A DNA stretch of 64,000 bases from the NCBI GenBank assembly GCA_003611875.1, contig RAYY01000014.1:1-64000 (forward strand). The letters are read 5' to 3'. Of this stretch, positions 24,231 to 34,200 are shown piece by piece. Both the position numbers and the translations under genes were made by a program. The notes below the pieces were generated by a model that saw only the letters and a list, made by a program, of their open reading frames with translations, was not told where the DNA came from and did not search any database. Each line of letters opens with the position of its first letter. Position 1 is the first letter of the stretch. The DNA comes from a bacterium D16-56. Its GTDB lineage: Bacteria; Bacillota; Clostridia; Lachnospirales; Lachnospiraceae.

Positions 24231-25047
24231 CTGCTTCAACTCCTGCTAATAGTACATCATAGACATCCAGTCTCTTACTTTTAGAATTCTCCGGATTCGG
24301 AGCTTCCTGTTCGCCTGCATGGTAGTCTGGATTGTCCTTTGCTGTATTATAGAAATCAATATCCAATTCTTTATTAACATTTAATTGTTCCAGCGTAGTC
24401 GTTCCTACCTTAATTGCATAAATGCTGAGATTCATCTTAAGCAAGTCATTAATCTTATAATTGTTCTTTAATGAATTAATGTTAAACCTTAAAACTACTT
24501 TGCTTTTCCCTTTAGTCCCAATAAATTCGTAGTACCCTTTCGCAGACCTCAAAGCGTTATCTAATTTCTCTACAGCTATGTCAAATTCTCCTGCCGGTAT
24601 ACCTAAATCTCCTTTAAACATTGAGAGATAGGGCGACACCATAACTATGTAGGACAATGAATCCTTTTCCACTGAAATTGTATATCCCTGAAACTTTTTA
24701 ATACTTCCCTGCTTTAATCTTCCACCCTTATCAGTCGCTTTCCCGTCAATAATCCCTAAAAAATCTGTCAAAATTGTATTCTTAACAATGTTCTTAGCCA
24801 TCTTATTTGTGTTCAAGGTAATCCCCATTGTTGCTTCTGCCGAAGCTTGTGCTTCCAGTCCCAGTAACGCCTTAAATATACCGCTTATTCCAGCCTTTCC
24901 TCCTGCTGATGTATCCGCCTCGCCACTTTTTTCAGACTCTTTAAGTAATTGCGTTGTTTTTTCTAATTCTCCTCCTGCTATTATCTGCACATAATCCGTC
25001 ACAGAATCTTCATCAAAGTAAACTACCTTACAAATCGTATTCTCCAT
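24220..25047 (-). CDS. DUF6414 family protein
   Basis: A 275-aa protein that I assign to DUF6414, with the start KVVYFDEDSVTDYVQIIAGG, then KKFQGYTISVEKDSLSYIVM. A Gly/Ala-rich stretch near residues 45-75 could lie on or in a membrane. The family has no known function but often occurs near AAA+ ATPases and other defence-type genes. AAGGGATAAG precedes the ATG. It overlaps the AAA+ gene downstream, so the two are probably coupled. Confidence 0.65.
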   Translation of the reverse strand: MENTICKVVYFDEDSVTDYVQIIAGGELEKTTQLLKESEKSGEADTSAGGKAGISGIFKALLGLEAQASAEATMGITLNTNKMAKNIVKNTILTDFLGIIDGKATDKGGRLKQGSIKKFQGYTISVEKDSLSYIVMVSPYLSMFKGDLGIPAGEFDIAVEKLDNALRSAKGYYEFIGTKGKSKVVLRFNINSLKNNYKINDLLKMNLSIYAIKVGTTTLEQLNVNKELDIDFYNTAKDNPDYHAGEQEAPNPENSKSKRLDVYDVLLAGVEADDR

Positions 25048-25114
25048 CTTATCCCTTCTCTACCTATTGTTTAATCCTATTAATGTCTCTGCCCAGCAAA
25101 CACTCAAAATATCT

Positions 25115-25675
25115 CTATATCTTCCCCCATACAACCTCATTTAAGGAAATACGACCATCCTCCATTCTGATTGTTTGCATTTTCAAAAGCTGACTAATTA
25201 TCTCTTGGAAATCAAAAATATCATTTTTTCCTTTCTCTTTAACTATATTCTGAACCTTTTCAATCACCCTTTCCTCCTCTACATAATGATCATATGCCTT
25301 CATCTGATCCAACACATATACAACAGCCGCACTGTTCTCATCCAGTTTTCTTACCCCTACCTTTCCTGCAAATATAAACGCATTCAGAGCAAGTTGAATA
25401 TAGTTGAAAATACTCTCCGGCATACTGACCGATACAGCCAGTTCGATTCCCGCAGAAATCAGTTTCTTTAAATCCAGCTTTATATTTCCAGGCTTTAAGG
25501 AAAACGAGTTGGTTCCGAGAAAAATCATATCCTTTCTGTGAACTTCAGGAATGATTTCTAAATACTGTTCCATAATCTCCACACCAAAAATATCATCTAC
25601 GTTTAATTCCTGTGACAACTCCCTTAAATACTCTCTTGTCTCTCTATCCAGCCTCTCCGCTTTTTCCCTGTTCAT
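25115..25675 (-). CDS. Hypothetical protein of the five-gene cassette, 187 aa
   Basis: About 187 aa, starting MNREKAERLDRETREYL, chosen because GGAGAGAGT precedes this ATG. Most of it is alpha-helical. The middle is hydrophobic (LKKLISAGIELAVSVSMP, then FNYIQLALNAFIFAG), and the C-terminus ends in QTIRMEDGRISLNEVVW, like a small winged-helix or beta hairpin. No recognised family. The start lies inside the 3' end of the metallopeptidase-like gene (32-base overlap), indicating coupled translation. Confidence 0.65.
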   Translation of the reverse strand: MNREKAERLDRETREYLRELSQELNVDDIFGVEIMEQYLEIIPEVHRKDMIFLGTNSFSLKPGNIKLDLKKLISAGIELAVSVSMPESIFNYIQLALNAFIFAGKVGVRKLDENSAAVVYVLDQMKAYDHYVEEERVIEKVQNIVKEKGKNDIFDFQEIISQLLKMQTIRMEDGRISLNEVVWGKI

Positions 25676-26729
25676 ACTCTCTCCGCTTTTCCCTCTTTCT
25701 CTCCGGATCAATAATAGATTCCAACTTTCCCAACTGCTTTTTCATCAGCAGCTGCGTCCGATACTCATCATAAACATCTAAAAAACCGTTATATAGCCGA
25801 TTCCCCTCTTCTGTATCCAATTCATAAATATCCTCATAAGGGATTTTAAAAATATTCTCTTTTCTTTTCTGAATCTCAGGGTGCGTCTCCGTTTCAACAT
25901 AAGCCTGATATAATACCCTATCCGTGTAATAGATCAAATCTACATAATCCATAAACATAACCGGTGCCAAAAATGTGTATTCCTCCAAAAGCCTTTCGTT
26001 TCGGCTCTGTCTTTTTCCGTCAATAATCATTTTCAGCACAATATCATACGCTATGGCATCCGCCTGAAATTCCTCCTGGCGGCTCTGTTTCTTTGTCTGT
26101 CTGCTTAATCCGCCTTTTTTATCATGGTTTAAATATATATGGGCCAGTTCATGGGCCAAATTGAATGCGGTAATGGTCCAATAACAATCTTCTGCAAGAT
26201 TGATTACCTGGAGATCCCCGTTGACTGCTCTTAGCAAAGTTTCTGACGCATTGGCATCCGGCAGCCTTCCCAAAATGCTTACATCATTTAATGTGTACAA
26301 AGCATGAATAAAGCCAAATCCGTAAATCTCCAGATTATCAAACTCTTTGGTCCACTTAAAGATAGACAGGAAAAAAGAAAGAACTGCCGCTTCATATAAT
26401 TCGTCTATATGGATGAAACTATTTTCGCCTTCTTTTTCCCCTTCACAAACATAGCTGGAAATATTTCCCTGATAACGGTTGTTCAGCTCTACTTTGCTGT
26501 CAGAAAATTCATACTCCTTCCTGAAAAAATATTGAATCTGTTCCAACATCTTTTCCAAGCTGTACTTTTCCAAATTTTCTTTTATTAATTTCTCTGAGAA
26601 CTGGTCTTTTGGAAGATATTCAAGGATTTTCTTCATTCCATAACTTAAATCTTTCGCCCGGATTCCTCCATATTTTAAAAGCTCATACTTATTAGGAATC
26701 AGGAAACGAAGCATTCCCCATTCTTTCAT
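25644..26729 (-). CDS. HExxH metallopeptidase-like protein (ImmA/IrrE-like)
   Basis: A 361-aa protein with HELAH at residues 193-197 in FNLAHELAHIYLNH and a downstream EEFQADAIAYD (219-229) that supplies a likely third zinc ligand. This is the gluzincin-like pattern of ImmA/IrrE and related M78/M48-type enzymes. The first 180 residues are helical and unassigned; the last 120 are charged. ImmA/IrrE enzymes cut repressors to switch on genes after DNA damage or invasion, so it could trigger a response to phage. No XRE repressor is encoded in the cassette, however. The start overlaps the stop of the 49-aa gene as ATGA. Confidence 0.7.
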   Translation of the reverse strand: MKEWGMLRFLIPNKYELLKYGGIRAKDLSYGMKKILEYLPKDQFSEKLIKENLEKYSLEKMLEQIQYFFRKEYEFSDSKVELNNRYQGNISSYVCEGEKEGENSFIHIDELYEAAVLSFFLSIFKWTKEFDNLEIYGFGFIHALYTLNDVSILGRLPDANASETLLRAVNGDLQVINLAEDCYWTITAFNLAHELAHIYLNHDKKGGLSRQTKKQSRQEEFQADAIAYDIVLKMIIDGKRQSRNERLLEEYTFLAPVMFMDYVDLIYYTDRVLYQAYVETETHPEIQKRKENIFKIPYEDIYELDTEEGNRLYNGFLDVYDEYRTQLLMKKQLGKLESIIDPERKREKRREYEQGKSGEAG

Positions 26730-26875
26730 CGTATCTCTAACCTCTCCCTCAATCGTTCTCTTGCCTGTTCTATGCTAAAAGTTTCAGCCCCGTTTATACG
26801 TTCCTCTTCAGCCCGAAGCACCCTTTTCCGAAGTTTTAACATTTGATATCTTTCCTCAAATCCCTTAATACTCAT
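26726..26875 (-). CDS. Small 49-aa protein heading the cassette
   Basis: A 49-aa protein starting MSIKGFEERYQMLKLRKRV and containing RAEEERINGAETFSIEQA, a pattern typical of small element or antitoxin-type proteins in Firmicutes (helix, then RLNGA-like turn, then a basic helix). It could be a RelB-like antitoxin fragment or a regulator of the metallopeptidase; neither is proven. The stop overlaps the next ATG by 4 bases. The promoter at 26946-26974 serves it. Confidence 0.6.
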   Translation of the reverse strand: MSIKGFEERYQMLKLRKRVLRAEEERINGAETFSIEQARERLRERLEIR

Positions 26876-26945
26876 AAATGCCAGCGTCACTTTCTCATAT
26901 TTTTTTATTGTAAATCAGTACTTTTGTCCTCCCCCATGATATAAA

Positions 26946-26974
26946 ATTATATCTTTATATTTCAATGATGTAAA
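26946..26974 (-). promoter_or_regulatory. Promoter of the five-gene cassette
   Basis: TTTACA (26974-26969), 17-base spacer, TATAAT (26951-26946) on the minus strand, about 70 bp before the 49-aa gene. No gene lies in the intergenic stretch 26876-27019. Confidence 0.7.
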
Positions 26975-27019
26975 GTTTTTATTTATTCTTCTCTTCCCTG
27001 CCGGAATCATATCTTTTGC

Positions 27020-27532
27020 CTATATATTAGTGGTTTCAGGGGCTCTCTCCTGAATTTTTCGATAAACAATACCAAACCTCTCCCCATCATACCCCTCCGA
27101 ACTAACAAACATCACCCTCCCCCGTTCTTTCCTCTGCACCACACTCCTCCCCTCCCCAGAAATCCGTACATAAAATCCCTTTCCTCTTTTCCCTTCAATC
27201 AGCCCCTCAATCTCCTCAAAATAAATCCTGCAAGACTCATACTCCCCATCCCGAAACGGCTGCACCGCCACAAAGCAGTCCCTCTGAACCTCCAAAAAGC
27301 AGTTTGCAATCGGCATAATCTGCCTCTGAATCCCCTGATACACCACCCAAACCACCACAAAAGCACCAGCAGCCATTCCCACAATAACTATCCCACAAAT
27401 TCTCCAGCACCCATCCCCAATCATCAACAGCCCCACAGACGCCAAAATCCCCAATAACGGAAAAAGAAGGAGCAGCCGCTCCTTCCAGTCCATTCTCCTA
27501 TACATCATTTCCTCAGACGGTTCCAATCTCAT
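27020..27532 (-). CDS. Membrane protein with two transmembrane helices
   Basis: A 170-aa protein with two adjacent hydrophobic segments (LLLLFPLLGILASVGLLMIG and IVIVGMAAGAFVVVWVVYQG), then a soluble domain with VRISGEGRSVVQRKERG and FGIVYRKIQERAP. No family recognised. It lies directly downstream of the zinc-finger gene (16 bp), with backbone-like composition, so it belongs to the element rather than to the AT-rich cassette it borders. Confidence 0.6.
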   Translation of the reverse strand: MRLEPSEEMMYRRMDWKERLLLLFPLLGILASVGLLMIGDGCWRICGIVIVGMAAGAFVVVWVVYQGIQRQIMPIANCFLEVQRDCFVAVQPFRDGEYESCRIYFEEIEGLIEGKRGKGFYVRISGEGRSVVQRKERGRVMFVSSEGYDGERFGIVYRKIQERAPETTNI

Positions 27533-27548
27533 TCGTTACGTTCCTCCC

Positions 27549-28037
27549 TCACGCTGCTCTCCCTCTCCGATTCCCATTCCAGTTCTCCATCACCTTCTCA
27601 CACTCCCTGATCGTCTCCTCACACAGATAATCCGAAAAATACCCGATATGGGTCTCCTCATACGGCAGATTCAGCCTCCCCGAAAGCCACACATACACCC
27701 CGTCCCGGCTCATACACCCAGCCTTCACAATCCGGTCAATGGCCCTGTGGGCACGAATCCTCTTATTCCGAAGCTCCGAATCCGCCAACATCCCCTTAGG
27801 CTTTTTCGTCCCCTCATGAACTCCCACATAAGCCCCGCACGCCGGATAGCCGCTGCACACATACAAAAGGCTCCCCTCCACAATGGTATTCTCCCCATAC
27901 ACATACTCCGCTGGCCGCAAAACCGAAACCCTTCCGCAATAAGGACAAACCGGAGCCCTCACCGCCTTTCCCTCTTTCTTCCGTTCATACCCGCTCTTAT
28001 ATCCACTAATCCTCACGCCATTTCTCCTGTTCTTCAT
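27549..28037 (-). CDS. DUF3268-type zinc-finger protein
   Basis: A 162-aa protein. CPYCGRVS near residue 31 and YVCSGYPACGAYVGVHEG near residue 65 form a four-Cys zinc ribbon, as in DUF3268/zinc-finger-containing proteins. The C-terminal half is helical, with MSRDGVYVWLSGRLNL and a conserved-looking HIGYFSDYLC. It probably binds nucleic acid or a partner protein. It lies 207 bp after the giant adhesin stop; no strong terminator separates them. It forms a likely pair with the membrane gene downstream. Confidence 0.65.
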   Translation of the reverse strand: MKNRRNGVRISGYKSGYERKKEGKAVRAPVCPYCGRVSVLRPAEYVYGENTIVEGSLLYVCSGYPACGAYVGVHEGTKKPKGMLADSELRNKRIRAHRAIDRIVKAGCMSRDGVYVWLSGRLNLPYEETHIGYFSDYLCEETIRECEKVMENWNGNRRGRAA

Positions 28038-28244
28038 TCCGCACTTCCCCTTTCCTTATCAATAATCACAGCCCTCTGCCAGCCCCTTCCCACATCACCA
28101 GATCCGCCAGAACAGCCCTCTCTCTGCCATCTAATTCCATTCTAAAAAATCCCCCTTCCAAATTTCAAGGGCATTTCCAAAAAACTTTCCTTACAGGGAG
28201 AAAGCCCCTCTTCCCCGGCTCCCTCCCTCCTATCAAATCACTTA

Positions 28245-31200
28245 TCAGGCAGCACCCATCCGCCTCTTTTTCCTATAATGGACATATCCAGCCGTCCCGG
28301 CACCGGCACCCACGCCGGTAATCCCGATCACCGCCGCCAGCACCATTCCGTTCCCCTTTTTCGGCACATACACCCCCACCGCTTTCATGGTATACTGAAC
28401 CGTCCCTGCCTCACTCCCCCCTTCCTTTACATAAGCAGAAACATACCGCACCCCCATTTCCTCCGGGAACACCGCACGCCCCACATAAGTCACCGTACAG
28501 TCCCGCACCAGCTTTTTCCCCTTAGCCACCGCCTTCCTGCACCGTATCCCATTTCCGTCCTCATAAGCCTCCCCGTCCCAAGAAACCGAATCCACCTGAT
28601 AATCCTTATCACTGGCCCCAATCAATGCCAGAAGCTCCTTCTCATGCCCCGTAAAATCAGGAACATCCCCATCCAGCGTAAACACTTTATCCCCAAGCCA
28701 GTACCCTTCCAAACCATACTCATGAAACGTAACCGGAAAAGAAAACGTATTCTCCCAGCGTTCCTCCCCCGATTCCTGCCGGTCAGCCGCTGCCATCACT
28801 TCCATTTCCTGCCCCGTGCCCTCATCCGTCACGGTCACAGAAATCTTAGAAGGAATCCTGTCCAGTGCCTCCACGGCCTCATACACCACCTCCTCCGTCA
28901 CCGGAACCTCATGAGCCGGAATCGCCATTTCCTCCAGCCGGCTCTCCGCCAGACGATAGATTACCCCGTCCTTCTCATAAGTCTCCTCCGGCTTGTACTT
29001 CTCCGCCACATCCTTCAAAAACGGGCTGCTGGTAAGTTCCAACGTCTCCTCACCGCCTCCAGCCTGCTCTTCCTTCACCACCTCCGTGCGGATTTCCGAG
29101 AGACGGTAAGCCGTACCGTCCCTCTCAATCTCCTTCTCAAACAGCTTCTGAGCCTCATCCGAATCCGGATTCTCCGTAACATACTGGTGTTCCTCATACA
29201 GATTCTCCAAAACCTCACCCTCTGTATTAGAAGCCGCCTTCACCGTAAAAGCCGGAACGCCTGCCGCCAGGAATACTGCCAGAAGAAATGCCCCAGAACA
29301 CCTTGTAAACTCCCTAGCCTTCTTACCATGTTTCCCGCAATCCTTCCCCCGGTTTCTTTTCTTCCCTATCTCTTTCCATCTCCGGCCCAAACCACCGGAC
29401 GCTCCGCCGCCTTCCGGCGGCGTCCCATCATCCCCTTTCTTCCTTTTCCTTCTCCAAAACACCATTCCAACGAATCCTATCACAGAAGCCAGCCACACCG
29501 CAAACAGCCCTGCCAGTCCGCTGGTGTCCCCAGTCTTCGGCGCATGCAGAAGTTCTCCCACAGTCACATCACCGTCACCTTTCCGCTTTGTCTCATAGGA
29601 AGCCGTAATCCTCCCATAATGCTTCCGGTCCGTAATGGTACAGTCACCAAGGATACTCCCGTCCTCAAACACAGTAAAAGAAAATACCGTCTCATTCAGT
29701 TCATACCCCTCAGGAGCCACAACCTCCCTAAAAGAATACTCCCCAGGCTCCGGAACCTCAAAATACACCTTCCCGTTCTCATCACTGGTTCCCTTAAAGA
29801 CCTCATTTCCGTCCTTATCCGTGATCTCAATCTCCGCTCCCGGCAGTTCCTCCGAGGTAGTCACATCCTCCTTGGAAATAATCACCGTGGTTTTCTTATA
29901 GTCAGGAACCGTATCCTCCCCGGCCACCTTCCCGTCTGTCCCAACCACAAACTGATACACATTCCCATTAAGGTAATACCCCTCCGGCGCCTTCGTTTCC
30001 TTAAAGGAGTAACTCCCGCTTCCCGGCCTCTTAAACCTCACCGTTCCGTCCATACCCGTCACGCCCTCAAAATACACACTGCCGTCCGGTTTATAGACCG
30101 TAATCGTGGCTCCCGCTAACCGCTTTCCCGTAGCCCCGTCCACCTTATACAGCTCCATATACTCTCTGTCCGGCTTCGGCCTGTCTCCTCCTCCACCGCC
30201 GCCCGAATGGCGGATCTTATAATTCTTCACCACAAACTCCTGAACCCCTTCCGTTTCCTTCACCTCAATCTCCTGAGGCTCCATTTTCCGATACCCGGAA
30301 GGCGCTTTCAGCTCTCTCACCGTATACCGCCCGCTCTCCAGGCCCTTGAATGCCTCTGCCTGTCCTTCCCTGGACACCCATTCCCGGATCACCTTTCCGT
30401 CCCGGTTACGCACCAGCTGCAACGTTGCCCCGCCTAACAGCTTCCCAGTGTCGCCGTCCGACTTCCCGATCTCCGCCTGAATGGGCTGGTTCCGAATCAC
30501 AACCGTCTGCATGGCCTCATCTTCCCGGATCTCAACCACCATATCCTTCATGGGCGCAAATCCAACCGGCGCTTTCTTCTCCCGGATGACATAAGTTCCC
30601 GCATGGATTCCTACAAACCTCTCCGGCTCCTTCCCGGAAACCCATTCCCGGATCACCGTCTCATCCTTGGTCCCGGCCTTCTCAACCAGCTGCAGCACGG
30701 CCCCTTCTAAGGGTTCCCCGCTCACTCCGTCTGTCTTCCGGAAATCCACTATAATCCTCTCATCTTCCATAACCACCTCTTTCTTCGCCTCCGTTTCCGT
30801 CACCTCAAAGGTCAGGCTCTTCGCAACCGCATACCCCTCCGGCGCTTTCCTCTCCTCCAGGGTATAACTTCCCGGCGCTAACCCCTTAAACACCTCCGGC
30901 ACCTGGCCGCTGACCCACTCCCGGATCACCGCCTGGTCCGAATTTCTCACAAGCCTCATGACAGCACCCGCCAGAATCTTCCCGCTCTCCTTATCCTTCT
31001 TCACCACATCCACTTCCAGCTTCTGATTCACAACCACAAAGGTCTGCACACCCGGAACATTGGTCACCACGATCTCCTGAGGCTTAGAAAGAATCAGATA
31101 CCCTTCCGGTGCCTTCACCTCTTTCAGCACATACTTCCCAGGTACAAGCCCCAAAATCCTCTCCGGCTTCTCCCCCGAAGTCCAGCCCGCAACCCTTTCC

Positions 31201-34200
31201 CCCTTCTCATTCCAAAGCTCCAGAACCGCCCCGGCCACAAACTCCCTGGTCTCCATGTCCCGTTTCTCCACCGACACTTCGATCTTCTTATTTTCCAAGG
31301 TAAAAGTCTGAACCCAGTAATCCTTAACCACCGTCAGCTTAAACGGCTCCTTCGGCAACTGATACCCTTCCGGCGCCTCCAGCTCCTTCACCAGATATTC
31401 CCCGACAGGAAGCCCCAGAAATTCCTTGGTCCCAGTCTCATCCGTCACCCACTCCCGGACAACCCGGCCATCTAAAACAGAAATCAACTGCAGCTTCGCT
31501 CCCGCCAAAGGCTCCTTACTCTCCGAATCCGCCTTCACAATCTCCGTCTTCGTATCATCATCAAACATTTCCACCAGCGGAATCTCCTCCACGGTCATGT
31601 TCTCCTTCACCGTAAAATACACCTTCTCCGCCACCAGATACCCCTCCGGCGCCCTGGTCTCAATCAGCACATACTCCCCAGGCGTCAGGTATTCGATCTC
31701 ATGAGGCTCATCCATGGAAATCCAACTCTCCACCACGTCCCCCTCAACCTTCACGATCTCCCCGTCCTCCCCGGAAGTCTCCGTCACCCTTCTTACCTCC
31801 AGGCTGGCTCCCGGAAGTTCCTCCTTGGTTGTCAACGCCTTCTTAGAAACAATCACCTTGCTGGGAGCGTCCAATGCCTGATACTCATAGGTCAGCCTGT
31901 GATACCGGTCTGTATTCACATTAAACTGGAAAGTATGTACCCTTGTATCCAGCAGATACCCTTCCGGCGCCTTCACCTCCTGGACGCTGAAACGGTACAG
32001 ACTCACAGCCCCGTCCTCTCCTATTGAACCTACGGGAACTTCACTGCTCACTGCCCGTCCCGCTTCATCCGTAATCAAAATCACCGACACATTGGTATCC
32101 AGATTGGTGAACTTAAACCTGGCCCCTTCCAGTTTCTCCTCCGGCCTCTTCTCATCCGCCTTTACGATTTCCAACTGGCCCATAACCAGCTCATCCACCA
32201 GTTCAAACCGCTGCACCTCCATAGTATCCACAATGGCAAAGGGCAGCTCCACGGCACGCACATACCCAAAAGGCGTCTGCTCCTCCACAAAATAATAAGA
32301 GCCAGCCACCGGATTCTGAAGCTCATGAGGCCTCACATCCCCCACTTCATACCCTTTTGGAATCCGTCCCGCTTCCAGATCCTTTTTCGTATACCTTCCG
32401 TCAGACCCGGAAATCCACCGGTCCACCAGGTAAGATTCATCATACTCCATAGCCGGAATCAGTTCCCCCTTATCATCCCTCAAAAGGTTTCCCTCCGTAT
32501 CCGTCACAAACAGAAGATTCCCGGCTTCATCCTTTATCTGTTCTTTAGGAATGCCGCCGTCCTCCTTTGCCCGGTACACCGACACCCTGGCTCCGGCCAG
32601 TTCCTTTCCGCCAGCCACATTCACCTTGGAAAGCAGCACCCGGATCGGCTTATCCTCCATGGTAAAGGACTGCACCCGTTCCTTAGATCCCACATCCAGA
32701 ACCGGCACATACACCGGGTCCGCCAGAAGATACCCCATAGGCGCCTTCTCCTCCACCAGCACATATTTCCCCACCGGCAGATACTCAAACTGCAGGGCCC
32801 CGGTCTCTGTCACATAGCACACCGCCTGCTCCGTCCCAGGAATGCGCTTCACCTCATAATCATAAGCCGTATAACTGTGGCCTCCCGGAACCGTAACCGA
32901 ATGGGCTGTTTTCCTCACCTCACTGCCGTCATCCGTCTGCCACTTATAAACCGCCTTCTCCCCGTCATACCGAATCTTCCCATTTTCATCATACAACGGC
33001 TCCCCGGCCTCATTCAGCATAGCCGGATAAAGGGCCAGCTCCGCCCTGTGTTCATTGTCCATGGCCTTCCCCGTAACGGCGTCCGTTTTCAGCACCTCCA
33101 CCGCCGTATGGTCGTCCTCCATGACAAATCCCTGTACCTTGCCGGTCTCCAGAATGGTCACTTCCACATCCTCCGAAGTCACATACCCGGCCTCCGTGGG
33201 AACCCTGACCTCCCGCAGAATGTAATCCCCCGGCATGATATGGTCAATCCAGTGAGGCTTTCCACCCTCAGAAACCCAGGTCTCCGCCATGATCTCCTTT
33301 CCGTCCATATCCCGGAGAATCTCCAAATGCCACCCTCTGTCCGAATCGTCATACACCCGGTACGCCTCATAGAGCGTCAGCGTGGCCCCTGCAATCTCCT
33401 CCCTGGAAGTCATGTCCAGCTTGGATACCTCCAGCTTCGTGTAATCATCCTCCATGGTAAAGGACTGCAGATCACCCGTATCCCTCACAATCAGCCCCAA
33501 AGCCACAGACTGGACATACCCGTCTGCCAATGGAGCCGCCGTCTCCTCCAGGATATAAGCCCCCTGCTTCACCCTGGCGATCTCAAAAGCTCCCTCTTCC
33601 GGTGTCACCCACTCATTTTCCAGCCAGGTTACCCCTCCGTCCTCATAATAAACCGGCAGCCCGTTCTCATCCACCACAGGCTTCAAGTCCGTATTAATGG
33701 TCTGCTTCCCGTTCTCATCCACAAACACTTCCACGGACTGGGAAATGATCTTGTCCCCGTTTTCATCCAGCGGCCACACAATCACAGCCCCGTTACCGTC
33801 CGTCACATAAGCCATGCCCGTCTCCGAATCCACCATGCACAGCCGGTTCCCCCAGTCGTCCAAGCCATACAAAATCCCGGTCTCCGTATCCAGCTCCGTT
33901 GGGTCATAATCCAGATCAAACCGCCATAGCTTCACCGGCGGGTTCTTCTCCTGGGTAATATCCCATTCCTCCCGCTTATTCTTATCCGTTCCGGTCTTCC
34001 TTATATCCGTATCCACCCCGGTCTCATACGCCGTGATGTCCGTCACCGAATCAAACAGGTTCCGGACAACCCTCACACCCTCATACTCATGTTCCCCTGT
34101 CCGCTTCACTTCCAGACCTTCATATAAGGTAAGAGTAGCATTCGCCACATAGGGATTCCCCTTCTGCTCCAGACTTCTGGTAACAAACCCAAATCCTGCA

